Below, in pieces: positions 1 to 10,749 of a stretch of 64,000 bases of DNA. The stretch is from Cranoglanis bouderius. Taxonomy: Eukaryota; Chordata; Actinopteri; Siluriformes; Cranoglanididae. The number at the start of each line of letters is the position of its first letter. The first letter of the stretch is position 1. Below the pieces are notes generated by a model that searched no databases, was not told the DNA's origin, and saw nothing but the letters and a program-made list of their open reading frames with translations. A program made the position numbers and the translations under genes. The stretch covers positions 17,445,574-17,509,573 of the forward strand of contig CM042540.1 of NCBI GenBank assembly GCA_023630585.1, in the 5' to 3' direction.

Positions 1-239
1 AACTTGATGTCTTTTCTTTTAACTGTTGTGGCTTTAAGTTTCCACTTTGCTTTGACTCTGGGCCTCAGATTCCCTAAAGCAGACTGCAGAAGCCATTCTC
101 CATATCCCTTTCAAAGAACTCTCTCTCTCTCTCTCTCCCTCTCTCACTCTCTGTCACTTTCATACTACGTTTCTGTCTTTCACTTATTCTTCGTTTCTCT
201 CTGTCTCCTGCAACTCATTGCTGTGTATGTTTCCTACAG
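1..239 (+). other. bcas3: bcas3 intron, 3' end
   Basis: This is the tail of the intron before the first visible exon. It has a CT-rich run at about 121-150 and ends in a pyrimidine-rich stretch (TGTTTCCTACAG) whose AG is at 238-239. A reading frame is open through it, but the peptide is a low-complexity Leu/Ser run from the CT repeat, so it is treated as intron. Confidence 0.7.
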
Positions 240-364
240 TAAAGCCAAGCCACCGCCCCAGATCTCGCCTAGCAAGTCTATTGGAGGGGAGTTCTGTGTA
301 GCTGCTGTGTTTGCATCTTCACGCTCTTGGGTCATCACCAACCCTAACATGAAGAGAGAAAAAG
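240..364 (+). CDS. bcas3: BCAS3 coding exon (first of six visible)
   Basis: BCAS3/Rudhira is a WD40-repeat cytoplasmic protein. It is linked to cytoskeleton-dependent cell migration, and in complex with PHAF1 (C16orf70) it binds phosphoinositides on autophagic membranes. The exon starts after TTTCCTACAG with the last base of a split codon. It then reads in frame through KPPPQISPSKS and GGEFCVAAVF, matching the vertebrate BCAS3 region just after the propeller as I remember it. It ends AAAAG before GTCAGA, a weak donor, with one base of the next codon; that G plus AT of the next exon makes the conserved Asp of KREKDQS. Length is 125 bp. Identity comes from remembered family sequence, not a search, but six consecutive exons agree in order and phase. 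Confidence 0.93.
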
Positions 365-593
365 GTCAGAGCTGGACACACAATGCATAACTTATACACA
401 GTTATGTAAAGTAAATAAAACACTATTCATATGACTCTGCAATGCTGAACTCAATCCTAAGTGACCTTTTAATGTTGCCTGACAGTTTATATTTATCTCA
501 AGCTGTATTAAATCAACACTAAAGTATCATTTGTTCCTCTTGTTAATAGTGAATTATCCAAATGAAATAAAAAGTTGCATCTGCTCTGTATAG
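365..593 (+). other. bcas3: bcas3 intron (229 bp)
   Basis: Short AT-rich intron between two well-supported exons. The donor is GTCAGA. The acceptor CTGTATAG has only a weak pyrimidine tract. I see no repeat or RNA gene in it. Confidence 0.85.
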
Positions 594-759
594 ATCAGTC
601 TCGCCAGGCTGTGGTTGACTCTCTCTACATCGCAAGCTGCTATGGTAATTTGGTTGAGCATGTGCTGGAGCCTCGGCCAATCAGCACAGCACAGAAGATA
701 GGTGATGACACACCTCTGGAGTTAAACACCTGCCCCAGGGCATCCTGGACTCTGGCCAG
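594..759 (+). CDS. bcas3: BCAS3 coding exon (second visible)
   Basis: This exon begins ATCAGTCTCGCC after TATAG; the first two bases finish the Asp codon from the previous exon. The frame reads DQSRQAVVDSLYI, then SCYGNLVEHVLEPRPIST, then DDTPLE and PRASWTLAR. Both blocks are hallmarks of the BCAS3 family domain. It ends at CCAG before GTACAA, leaving two bases (AG) of an Arg codon that the next exon completes. Length is 166 bp. No stop or frameshift is present. An in-frame ATG at 575 lies inside the intron and is not a start. Confidence 0.95.
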
Positions 760-1155
760 GTACAAACATCATTCCTCTGCATTATCTATACTTGTCAGGG
801 TCTTCAGCTACAATACCAGCGTAGGACACGTCCAACAGAAACTAGTATTTATTTAAAGGCATCCAATGTAATCAGTTTCTGCAGCCCACACGCTACGTTT
901 GAACACAAAGCATGGCTAACTTTGTTAAATGCAAGTGGACAGAAAGACTTAGAGTTGCTTTGATCAGCTCTTGAGTGTAAACTGATAGCATCTATAGCGA
1001 TGTATGTTTGGGTCAGTCCACATGAGGCAAAAGAAATGGAAAGGCTGCCAGGCGTGTGGGAATTGAGTCCATTATTGCTCAGTAGGAGACAGCTCTATAC
1101 ATCTGGTTCTTTGATACGTGCTTCCTAAATTGATTTATGTGTTTGTTTTGAGTAG
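760..1155 (+). other. bcas3: bcas3 intron (396 bp)
   Basis: Unique intronic sequence with donor GTACAA and acceptor TTTGAGTAG. I see no mobile element or repeat in it. Confidence 0.85.
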
Positions 1156-1256
1156 AACACCGCAGTGGAATGAGCTGCAACCTCCTTTCAGCAGCAGCCA
1201 CCCCTTGGTGCAGGCCTCAGACTTGGTGCAGTACTATCAGTACCTCCTGGCTGGCT
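1156..1256 (+). CDS. bcas3: BCAS3 coding exon (third visible)
   Basis: The first base completes the Arg codon begun in the previous exon. The frame then reads TPQWNELQPPF, SSSHPLVQASD and LVQYYQYLLAG, the same order as in vertebrate BCAS3. The donor is GGCT/GTAAGT, a strong consensus, leaving a single T of the next codon. Length is 101 bp. Fish-specific changes against the remembered human protein are minor. Confidence 0.94.
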
Positions 1257-1392
1257 GTAAGTACTAGACTCTGTGTGTGGGTTTGTGTGTGTGTGTGTGT
1301 TTGAGCATGAAACCCATAAAAAGGTTACTGCAACAAAGCATGTCTCACTGCTAGATACTCCCCACAAAGTGTCTGTATTTAACATGATTGCT

Positions 1393-1575
1393 GTGAACCC
1401 TCTTTAAGGGTAGAACACCCTGAGGTAGATCTTCCTGAGAGTAGAACCTCCCTGAGGGTGGAACCTCCTAAGTGTATAACCTCCCTGAGGGTAGAACATC
1501 CATGAGGGTAGAACCCCCTGAATGTAGAGCCTCCTGTGTGTGGAGCCCCCTGAATGTAGAACCCCATGAATGTAT
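1393..1575. repeat. 18-19 bp minisatellite
   Basis: About ten imperfect copies of a unit like TAGAACCTCCCTGAGGGT run head to tail. Copies differ mainly by point changes (for example CCCCCTGAATG and CCTCCTGTGTG forms). Open frames across it give short repeating peptides on both strands; these come from the repeat and are not genes. Confidence 0.85.
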
Positions 1576-1602
1576 GAAGCAGAACACTGAGAGCACACAA
1601 AC

Positions 1603-1622
1603 TCTATCTATCTATCTGTCTA

Positions 1623-1655
<33 letters not shown>

Positions 1656-1674
1656 TGATCTATCTATCTATCTC
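1603..1674. repeat. TCTA/TCTG tetranucleotide microsatellite
   Basis: Compound run of TCTA and TCTG units, followed to about 1945 by scattered TCTG, TCTA and TC runs. Confidence 0.95.
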
Positions 1675-1854
1675 GCACTCTCACTAACTCTATCTGTCTG
1701 TCAATCTAATCATCACTGTTTCTCTATCTTTTACCTCTGTTTGTCTGTCTATATGTGTTTCTGTCTCTGTCTATCTACTTATCTCTTCTCTGTCTCTTTA
1801 TTATCTTTTATTATTTCTTATCTTTTATTTCTCTCAATGTCTGTCTCTATCTGT

Positions 1855-1858
<4 letters not shown>

Positions 1859-1899
<41 letters not shown>
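1859..1899. repeat. (TC)n microsatellite
   Basis: About twenty uninterrupted TC units on the + strand. Confidence 0.97.
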
Positions 1900-1904
<5 letters not shown>

Positions 1905-2894
1905 CTATCTATCCATCTGTCTGTCTGGTCTGTCTGTCTGTCTGTATATCTGTGTAGAGGTCAGGAGAAGACTGATGTACACCTCTGTGTGCGTGTGTAT
2001 GTGTGCGTATGTGTGTGTGGCAGCATCTTGAATCAGGCCTTTGTCACTCAGCCATAATGTTTCTCTCCTAGACTCATCATGCCACTGAATTAACTCAGCA
2101 TTCAAATGAAGACAATTTATGTGGCTTTTATACCCATGTAATTCAATAACAAGTACAAAGAGAGCGGGAGCGCATCTAAAAGGCAAGTGGAGGCAACTGC
2201 AGGGCAGGAACGCTAACTGATGACCATGTATCTAATACATCTTGAATAAAAGAGCATTTTAACATTAGCGGGTGAATTGTAAACATAAATCAGCAATTAG
2301 CCCTCTGAGTCCTCCAGTCAGAGCTTTGCATTTGTTCTCTCCCGCTAAGTCCCCACTGCCTCATGGGTGGAATATCTCCATAGCCTGAGATGTGTCACAG
2401 TGATAAAGTAGCTGAGTGTGAGTGGACATGGCGGTGGTTCTATGTCACTGTGCTTTACTAGGGGCAAGTGTCTTAATGAGTACTGTGTTAACATTTCTGC
2501 CTAATTATAATTAGCTGGATATCTCTACTGCTGTCTTCCTTTCGCGTTCCTGAGCAACATAGAGTGGGCTCAGCTCAGTATGCGCATAATTGTGGTTAGA
2601 TTTTGCATCACCTTACTATATCAAGTGCAGTATGTCCCAGTTCTCACTAATTTATGAAGTTCATCTCTCGTGTCAAGCCACCTGCCGCAATGTAAAGTGA
2701 CTGTTGAATTAACAAAGCATCCTTTCTTATGGTGGTTGGTGAGAGCGCCCAGTGATGCAGGAAGAAACCGAGCCCGGCTGCCACCTTCAGTTAAACACAG
2801 AGAACAAGCCTAGAGAATCGCTAGCCTTTGCTATGAATATAAATGTTATCAGGCTCTCGTTTTCCCTGTAATATCAGATGAAGCTCACTATGGA

Positions 2895-2927
2895 GGAGAG
2901 GGAGAGAGAGAGAGAGAGAGAGAGAGA
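2895..2927. repeat. (GA)n microsatellite
   Basis: A run of about sixteen GA units in otherwise unique intronic sequence. Confidence 0.95.
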
Positions 2928-2999
2928 TGACAGAAAAGAGGAAGCGATAGCACAAGGACACCAGCAGTGGGCAGTTCCCAAGCTCTGTGGGCTGAGGAA

Positions 3000-3420
3000 G
3001 GACAGGGTTTCCTGCGTGTCCTCAGCCCACGCGGATCTGTGGCAGCGCCACGTGATTGACAGGCCCGCTGTTGCCTGTATATTGGATGACCCAGCTGATT
3101 AAAAATGCAGCATGTGGACGGTAGGGTCAGAGGAGCTGGAGCCTGCTGGGCTGGTGATAAAAGCAGCCGTGGCGCCACTTCATGGTCACTATCTCCACCT
3201 GTCCATCTGCCCAGGCTTCGGCTGCACTCGGAGGAGGAGCATTACCCAGCCTCCACCGATTATACCCAGCTGATGGGGAGATAATGAGGACGTGCTGGCC
3301 TGCAAAGGCTCCTCTGGATGTACTGACAGAGCTCAGGGAATCCTCAGCTAGCGACATTAGCTGCCTTTATTATCAGATGCAGGCATCTGTGTGTCTGAGA
3401 GCTCCCTAATGAATGAGGCT
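3000..3420. promoter_or_regulatory. Candidate intronic regulatory block with Pbx/Meis-type site
   Basis: Unique, moderately GC-rich sequence with no repeat signature. It contains CACGTG at 3049-3054, overlapping TGATTGACAG at 3053-3062, which matches the Pbx/Meis composite site exactly. Further homeodomain-like TGATTAA and CTAATGAATGA strings follow. Motif matches alone are weak evidence and conservation cannot be checked here. Confidence 0.22.
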
Positions 3421-4544
3421 GAACCTTCAGGAAAGGTGTGGGCTTTCAAACAAGGCTGTATGCTACATTGTATTTAATGAACATGCAGCTTTTGCTTTGC
3501 CCTTTTTCAGGGTAATATTTGTGTAGCTGCCTGCAGTGTGGACTTGGACACTTCTGACTGGCCACAGAGTCGGCTCGAGTAAAACATGCTCTGAATAATT
3601 TACCTCCCAATACTGTGACTGGCTCCAGTTTAGCAGTGCTGCAGTCTGAGCCTCGGCTGCTCCTCCATGTCTCATAGTGCTGTAATTGTGGCCGGAGAGT
3701 CTACCAGGCCTGCAGCCTGCCTGCGCATGCAGCGACCTGGTCAATATCCCTAATTGCCTCCATGGGGCAGGAAGCTTAGACTGACTGCAGGGTGAAAAGG
3801 GCAGCCTTAGAGCCATTGCTGGGTCAGCACACAGGCGCTGCTGTCTAACACTTCAAGGCCATTGCTTTGCTGAAATGGCTGATAAGTACCTTAGTGGTAT
3901 GGCTCAGCCTTGTAGTCACCCAGAAATGGTGTTATCACACAAAGGACATGTGTCATAACTTTACCAGAAATGTTTGCTCTTTGTATCATTCCAACTAAAA
4001 ATGCAGTTTTACCAGAAAACATGTCGTCACGTTTCCCTTGAGATTCCCATTAAACAGGATGCAAAGTATAACAATGGGTTTGGTGTAATTTATGCATTTC
4101 ATCCTTGACCTAATCACCTGGGTTCTGTGTCTTTACCACATGTTCTTGGAGTCTTCTTTTAAATTGCACTTAAGTAAATGCATCCTGTATTGTGCCTTTC
4201 ATCTGACAAGGAATGTCATTCTAATCACAAATAATCTACACGTCTTCCTCTTTTACTCTTATTGACTTTGGGCTTTTCCTCTGTGCTGATGTTTAAAATA
4301 AGCCATCACTAAAAGTATCATAGTCGGACAAACACCTAATTTTCTTACCCTGGTAATGACCCCATGCAGTAATTTCCTGGGAATTAGTACTAGATCCACC
4401 TAAACTCTACCTGATTTATTACCACTGATTTCCCATGTATGTGAGAAAGTGCATCTGGTAAACGGGCTTTTGTTCTACATGTGATAAACAGGATTAATCT
4501 TTGTATTTATTTATTTATTTTTTAACTTCCTGCTGCAGTCTGCC

Positions 4545-5000
4545 TGCCCTTCCTATATCGATAGTGTTGCTATACCCCTGCCGATATACTGCTATCGCTG
4601 TTGTACCCCTACCACTATGCTAATGGTCATGCTGTACCCTAACCGATGTGCTGTTCTCTCCGTTGTGCAACTTACAGATGTGCTACTATTTCTGCAGATG
4701 TGCTGCTACCTCTAGTGTATTTCTGTGGCTGTGGTACTGTTCCCTGGTGTCCTTCTAAAGCTGTCTTACTGTCCCTGACATGCCCATACCAGTGTGCTAC
4801 TGTCCCTGACATTCTCATATCATTGTACTACTTCCCCTGACATTCCCACACCACTGTGCTACTGTCCCTGACATTCCCACACCACTGTGCTACTGTCCCT
4901 GACATTCCCACACCACTGTGCTACTTCCCCTGACATTCCCACATCACTGTGCTACTGTCCCTGATGTACCCTGACTGCTGTCCTACTGTCCCTGGTGTAA
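4545..5000. repeat. 31-bp minisatellite with degenerate left half
   Basis: From about 4765 the unit is 31 bp, built around CTGACATTCCCACACCACTG followed by TGCTACTGTCC. Consecutive units begin at 4868 and 4899. From 4545 to 4765 the same theme (TGTGCTACT with CCCT) is present but strongly diverged, so the array looks older at its left edge. I see no coding potential. Confidence 0.85.
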
Positions 5001-5046
5001 CCCTAAGCTTATAGCAAGTACAAGTCTTTAAATTAAAACTGTTATG

Positions 5047-5265
5047 CCTCCTCCACTATTATGTTTTCAGGTTGTCCATGCCGCTATCCGTCTGTCCATC
5101 GGAGATTTTCATTAGCACGATTTCTCAAGAACAAGTGGTTGAATGTTTAAAGGAGTTATATGGCATTATCACTGTAACCAGCAGATGAACTGATTAGATT
5201 TTGGAATTGATCCAAACAAGGTCAAGGTTACAGTGAGGTCAGATGTTTGAAACGATTTATGTTTA
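5047..5265. repeat. Dispersed repeat fragment (family with 32125-32345)
   Basis: The stretch TATTATGTTTTC followed by CCGTCTGTCCATC recurs in diverged form at 32140-32186 with the same spacing, marking two copies of one dispersed repeat. I recognise the style from teleost genomes but cannot name the family. Confidence 0.45.
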
Positions 5266-5291
5266 GTAGTTTCCTTCCTGTTTGAAGTATA

Positions 5292-6579
5292 CCATCATTT
5301 GAAAAAATAATTATGCCCCATGGAATTATTTTTATTTTTATTATTTTTTTATGTATATTTGGACAAACAAACATTTGATCATCTTTGAAATAGTGCTGAT
5401 TAAACAAGTTGATATACTTGAACAAAACCACAAGGAAAGCTTTTTCATTCATTTATTCAACAGAAATATCAATATGTGATATTCTTCTGTGGAAAAAGTA
5501 AGTTCACCCTTGGCCTCAGAAGCTAGTTTTGCCCCCTTTAGCAGAAATAACTTCTTGTAGGCCTTTTGCATAATTGTTCACCAGGCTTGCTGGAATTTCT
5601 GATCACGCTTACCAGCAATATTCTTTCAGCTGCAAGATGTTTGAGGGTTTTCTTGCATGTACTGCCAGTTTCAAATCCCCCCGACAACATTTCAATGGGA
5701 TTCAAATCCGGGCCTTGACTAGGCCATTCTATAACCCTCCATTTATTTGTTTTTGAACCATTCCTTGGTGGATTTGCTAGTGTGCTTAGGAACATTATTC
5801 TGTTGAAATGTCCACTTTCAGTTCAACTTCAACATTTGGACAGATGGCCTCACATTATCTTCAAGCACTCTTCGATATGATGCAGAATTCCTAGTTGAAT
5901 CAATGAATGCAAGCTGTCCAGTCCCTGAGGCAGTGAAGCAACCCCAAACCATAATATTTTTTACCACCGTGCTTCACAGTTGGTATGAGGTGCTTCTCCT
6001 GAAAAGCTGTCTTTGGTCAGCACCAAATACAGATCTGCTAGACTTACTAGCAGATCCTGTGATGAAATTTTGGTGTTCTTTTTTGCATCAGGTGCATCAC
6101 TCCTGGACCAATTGGCAGTCGTTTGAAATCTGTGCCAATCATCTGTAGACGATTTTACTTACTGTGGAATGAAATTATTTCAAATAATTTGGAGATCTTT
6201 TTAAATCCCTTGCCAGACTCAAAGGCATCCGCAACCGTTTGTCTGAAGGCCTTACAGAACTCTTTAGATCTTGGCATGATGACACCACACACCTCAATAT
6301 CAGAGGGAGCACCAGACACTAGATGTGAGAGGTTTAAATAAGACCTGTTCCACCTGCACTCCCTAAGAACCTAAGGATCACTGGCACCCAATCTTGAACT
6401 CCTGATTCTAATTTTATGGATTTGAAGGTGTGATAAATGTAGGGGTGTACTTACTTTTTTCATTTGACTGATCTGTTTTTTCATTAATTTAAATTGTTAA
6501 AATTACTTAATTAATTAATTATTATGCAAATAAATAAATAAACAATTCCATGGGGTGTGCTTATTTTTTCACATGACTG
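5292..6579 (-). mobile_element. Tc1-like transposon relic, copy A
   Basis: About 1.29 kb flanked by TA on both sides. The right end ...TTCACATGACTG and the diverged left end CCATCATTTGAAAAAATAA are inverted copies of the ends seen at 20677-21779, so the boundaries are supported by that second copy. Transposase remains lie on the minus strand. Its outer left repeat is clearly more mutated than the right. Internally it lacks part of the middle of the transposase that copy B keeps. Confidence 0.85.
5538..6277 (-). pseudogene. Tc1-like transposase pseudogene (copy A)
   Basis: The likely start is the ATG at 6277-6275 on the minus strand, giving MPRSKEFCKAFRQ then ESGKGFKKISK, an N-terminal helix-turn-helix start shared with copy B. 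Near the other end the frame ending at 5795 reads WPSQGPDLNPIE, the region around the last catalytic residues of Tc1-family DDE transposases. In between, the frame is broken by stops and shifts, and a central segment is deleted around 6045, where the sequence jumps from the WSDETK-side region to the N-terminal domain. It cannot make an active enzyme. Confidence 0.8.
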
Positions 6580-7754
6580 TATTTTAAGGCATATAAATTA
6601 GTAACAAACAGGACTGGATTTGTTGGTGGTGGAGGCGTTTCTGTTGACACTGTTGGTGCAGAGGTCACAGTTGTGGCACACTTGTTTTTAACAGTTTTAC
6701 CCTTATTCATTTCATCAGACATAATCAAACTAAGTATTTTGTAAGTTTTTAACGTTTTTGGAGAAATTTCTATGATTTGCTAATGTGCTAGGACACGAAT
6801 GAATAAAATGTACTTAATCATTTAGACTAATGGTTTTGTAATCTTGGTTTATTTTTCACCAAGGAAGTATTTTAGTTACCAGTGAATATGTGTAAATCCT
6901 ATACTCACAGTGATGTGGCAGATTCATGTGGTTAGTTGCTGCTTCCTGTCCACAGCCTCCTCCATTTTGTACACTTCAGTATTGGGGATGAGTTGCCGCT
7001 TCTATGGCTTGGCTATTATGAGCCCACTGAAACCTGATCTACAGAACAAGCTACTGTTCTTATGTTTCAATTATTGATTAGTCAACACTTATTGTCGCCA
7101 GGCCGCGGGGCCACAGGGGAGGATGCAGAGCAAGACTTGACTGTGTTTAAGAAGTAACAGGACCTGACTTCGTTCTTTGCTGTTGGAGTACAACACATGT
7201 CGTCATGCTGCTAAGACTGATGTATGTGTGTGTGTGTGTAATGAACCATGCTGGCATGGCTAAAGCCTCCCTTTGTTCTGGCTCTTCTAGTGACTGGCGT
7301 TTCAGTGATTGAGTAGCAAAAAGCAGGTTCCTGTTTGCGTAAAGAATCAGTATATGTTACTCAATGGCCTTGGCAGAAACACCACTTGAGGTGTACTGAA
7401 CACCTGCCATGTACCTGAGATGAAAGTAAGAGAACGAGAGAAAGATGGGGAGGGAACAGCAGAAGCTCCGTAAGCTTTCCAGATGAGATCTCGACAGCTC
7501 TATTATCTATTCCTTTATTAAATACATTTGCAAGTACTCCATGTGCTAGCCCGGAGGTGGGAAGACAAACAGCTGATTCCGCACATTAGTCTTCATTTTT
7601 AGCGCCTGCTTACTCAAGCCAGCTAGTGCTCCATCTGTCTCGGTGCTACACACACAGAGACATGAATCTACTCATAGCCGAGAATGTGCTTTCTCTCTCT
7701 TCTTGTTGCACAAGATGTTTACTTCATCTCATCCTGTTTTCTTCTTCATCACAG

Positions 7755-7855
7755 CGTTGCCTCCAGGAAGCCCAGGGCCCATCACCAGGCAGGGTTCCTA
7801 TGACAGCCTGGCCTCAGACCACAGCAGCCAGGAGGATGAGGAGTGGCTTTCTCAG
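7755..7855 (+). CDS. bcas3: BCAS3 coding exon (fourth visible)
   Basis: The acceptor is TTCATCACAG. The first two bases join the T of the previous exon to make a Ser codon where I remember Leu in human. The frame then reads LPPGSPGPITRQGSYDSLAS and DHSSQEDEEWLSQ, nearly identical to remembered vertebrate BCAS3. The serine-rich SYDSLASDHSS stretch looks like a flexible, possibly phosphorylated linker; that role is inference. It ends exactly on a codon at TCTCAG before GTCAGTGC. Length is 101 bp. Confidence 0.96.
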
Positions 7856-8003
7856 GTCAGTGCTCCCATTCTAACCTTTTTTTTTTTTAGCCATCATGAA
7901 TGATCCAGTTTTGGTATCATGCTGTTTGTAGGGGTTACAAGACTGGCACAATCCATAACCTCCCTTTTTTGGGTTAGTCCCGCTTATTTTGAGGTGAAAA
8001 GTT

Positions 8004-8157
8004 TGTTTGGCTGATGCTTTTATCCACAGTGATACAATTGAGTTGAGCAGATGAGGGTTAAGGGCCTTGGTCAAGCGTCAAAAAGTGGCGGTACCAAGAA
8101 TTAAACTCGCAACCTTCAGACTAGTAGTCCAGAGCACTAACCACTGAGCCACTGCTA
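8004..8157 (-). mobile_element. tRNA-derived SINE
   Basis: Read on the minus strand it begins with an A-box-like TGGCTCAGTGGTTAGTGCT (8151-8133) and a B-box-like GGTTGCGAGTTTAATTC (8114-8098). It ends in a tail like GGATAAAAGCATCAGCCAAA, the tail shared by many teleost SINEs. A truncated copy with the same tail lies at 59661-59772. It is mutated and is not a tRNA gene. Confidence 0.75.
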
Positions 8158-8196
8158 ACAATATTGGCATGTAAGGGATCTTGCTAGGTCTTTGTT

Positions 8197-8238
<42 letters not shown>

Positions 8239-9408
8239 TTTGAATGTTTTCCTCCTTGAATTACTGAACATTTTTCAGCTTTGCCTTTTTTCCTTAAAAG
8301 GCATTTCATGAAACATACATAGTTGTATGTGCATTATTAACTATTATACTGTATGTAAATAAGGTTAACTTATTTCTGTTTCGGTGCTATTCATTTCCAT
8401 GGCCTCTCATAGCTAAAACATGTAGCTAGCAACATGACAGTTGCTAGTTTACATTATTGAGTTGCAGTTTTACTGAATGCTCTTATGGTCCTCGCTAATG
8501 AACATTTTATGAGCTAATGATATGTGGTCCACACCTAGCTTCATAGCACTTCTTACATGTGATCTTCCATGGCTACTGTTGGATTTTCAATATGAATGTG
8601 TATTATGACTAATTCTACTTTTCAACTTTTTTGATTGACATCACTAGCACTCACAATGACACCTATTCCTTAAATTTTCCTGAAAGATTCTTTCTGGATG
8701 GTGAACAGGATTGGGATGAGACAGCTTGCGTGAAACACAGTCCCCTGTGTGAGCTGTGGCTGTGTGTAATGAGTGCAGTGAGTGCTGTCAGTGTGAAGTG
8801 GGCTCAATATGTTGCTGCTAAGTGTGACAGGAGGGTCGGGGGAAACATCTGGCTCTTGCCCCTGCAGAAAAGCAGTACTACATCTGTTTGTCTCAGGGCT
8901 GGGTGACACTGATGGTGTTAACTGCAGGGGAAAAAAAGCCTCACATTGCACTTGTACTCCTCCCAAGGCTCTTTTTCACAGATGTGACTGGAGGAGGAGA
9001 GAAGAGCAAAGCCCTCGGCCTGCTTTCTGAAAAGATGGATGAAGGCGTGGGGAAGAAGGAAGCTGGCAGGACATCCTGTCTTTTCCTTCTCACCCTCTCC
9101 TGCTTAATATTAGTGGTGTCTGTTTCTGTGTAGAGTTGGAAAAACAAATCAGTTCCTTGATGGTTCCATAATTTTCTCTTTAAAAGTTACTTTTAAACAC
9201 TAAATTTGTAACACAAACAACGTATTTTCAGTTGTCGTTTTTTATGCAAAGAAAATCATGAGGCATCAACACCTTGATTAGCTAAATTTTACATTTCATA
9301 ACACTACCTGGGTGGTACGTATAAATCTTTCAACTGTCGAGTGGTCTTCACACAAGAATAAGTTACACCGTTAGGTTTGATCCCAAATGGCTTTTTATTC
9401 ACTATATA

Positions 9409-10749
9409 CAGTATCTCACAAAAGTGAGTACACCCCTCACATTTTTGTAAATATTTTATTATATCTTTTCATGGGACAACACTGAAGAAATGACACTTTG
9501 CTACAATGTAAAGTAGTGAGTATACAGCTTGTATAACAGTGTAAATTTGCTGTCCCCTCAAAGTAACTCAACACACAGCCATTAATGTCTAAACCGCTGG
9601 CAACAAAAGTGAGTACACCCCTAAGTGAAAATGTCCAAATTGGGCCCAAAGTGTCAATATTTTGTGTGGCCACCATTATTTTCCAGCACAGCCTTAACCC
9701 TGTTGGGCATGGAGTTCACCAGAGCTTCACAGGTTGCCACTGGAGTCCTCTTCCACTCCCCCATCACAGAGCTGGTGGATGTTAGAGACCTTGTGCTCCT
9801 CCACCTTCCGTTTGATGATGCCCCACAGATGCTCAATAGGGTTTAGGTCTGGAGACATGCTTGGCCAGTCCATCATCTTTACCCTCAGCTTCTTTAGCAA
9901 GGCAGTGGTCGTCTTGGAGGTGTGTTTGGGGTCGTTATCATGTTGGAAGACTGCCCTGCGGTCCAGTTTCCGAAGGGAGGGGATCATACTCTGCTTCAGT
10001 ATTCCCCAGTGCCGGCAGCACTCATGCAGCCCCAGACCATGACACCTCCACCACCATGCTTGACTGTAGGCAAGACACACTTGTCTTTGTACTCCTCACC
10101 TGGTTGCTGCCACACACACTTGACACCATCTGAACCAAATTTATTAAGTTTATCTTGGTCTCATCAGACCACAGGATATGGTTCCAGTAATCCATGTCCT
10201 TAGTCTGCTTGTCTTCAGCAAACTGTTTGTGGGCTTTCTTGTGCATCATCTTTAGAAGAGGCTTCCTTCTGGGATGACAGCCATGCAGACCAATTTGATG
10301 CAGTGTGCGGCCTATGGTCTGAGCACTGACAGGCTGACCCCCCACCCCTTCAACCTCTGCAGCAATGCTGGCAGCACTCGTACATCTATTCTGCAAAGCC
10401 AGCCTCTGGATATGATGCTGAGCATGTGCCCTCAATTTCTTTGGTCGACCATGGCGAGGCCTGTTCTGAGTGGAACCTGTCCTGTTAAACCGCTGTATGG
10501 TCTTGGCCACCGTGCTGCAGCTCAGTTTCAGGGTGTTGGCAATCTTCTTATAGCCTAGGCCATCTTTATGTAGAGCAACAATTCTTTTTTTCAGATCCTC
10601 AGAGAGTTCTTTGCCATGAGGTGCCATGTTGAACTTCCAGTGACCAGTATGAGAGAGTGTGAGAGCGATAACACCAAACTTAACACACCTGCTCCCCATT
10701 CACACCCTCACAAAAATGTGAGGGGTGTGCTCACTTTTGTGAGATACTG
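9409..10749 (-). mobile_element. Tc1-like transposon with intact ends
   Basis: This is a 1341-bp element flanked by TA on each side. The terminal inverted repeats are about 40 bp with a single mismatch near base 21 (CAGTATCTCACAAAAGTGAG start each end). A second copy of the inner repeat (AAAAGTGAGTACACCCCT) lies at about 9605-9622, giving a direct-repeat arrangement at the left end only. The length is normal for a full Tc1-like element. It carries one disabled transposase gene on the minus strand, and is the best preserved element in the window. Confidence 0.92.
9660..10627 (-). pseudogene. Tc1-like transposase, frameshifted
   Basis: The likely start is the ATG at 10627-10625 (MAPHGKELSEDLKKRIV), chosen because it begins the conserved helix-turn-helix domain; an upstream in-frame ATG at 10699 lies in the 5' flank. 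In order the sequence shows two helix-turn-helix segments (YKKIANTLKLSCSTVAKTIQ; GRPKKL), a first catalytic Asp in WSDETKINL, a second in DNDPKHTSK, and the last region in SPDLNPIEHLWG. The C-terminus reads NSMPNRVKAVLENNGGHTKY. These blocks sit in different frames, so at least three frameshifts (near 10140, 10005 and 9785) break the gene. All domains are present, so inactivation looks fairly recent. Confidence 0.9.

Larger units (their letters stand above)
1257..7754 (+). other. bcas3: bcas3 intron (6.5 kb)
   Basis: Holds a (TG)n run near the donor (about 1280-1300), an 18-bp minisatellite, mixed TCTA/TCTG/TC repeats, unique sequence at 2040-4490, a 31-bp minisatellite, a dispersed repeat, a Tc1-like relic and unique sequence from 6580 to the acceptor. 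The stretch 6580-7754 contains nothing I can identify. The acceptor region is CTTCTTCATCACAG. Confidence 0.85.

Noticed and set aside
4..390. 128-codon open frame covering the first bcas3 exon
   Set aside because: Only 240-364 is coding; the left part is a low-complexity Leu/Ser run from a CT repeat and has a clear acceptor at its end.
4765..5000. CRISPR-like array
   Set aside because: Units are contiguous 31-bp tandem copies without unique spacers, in vertebrate intron DNA.
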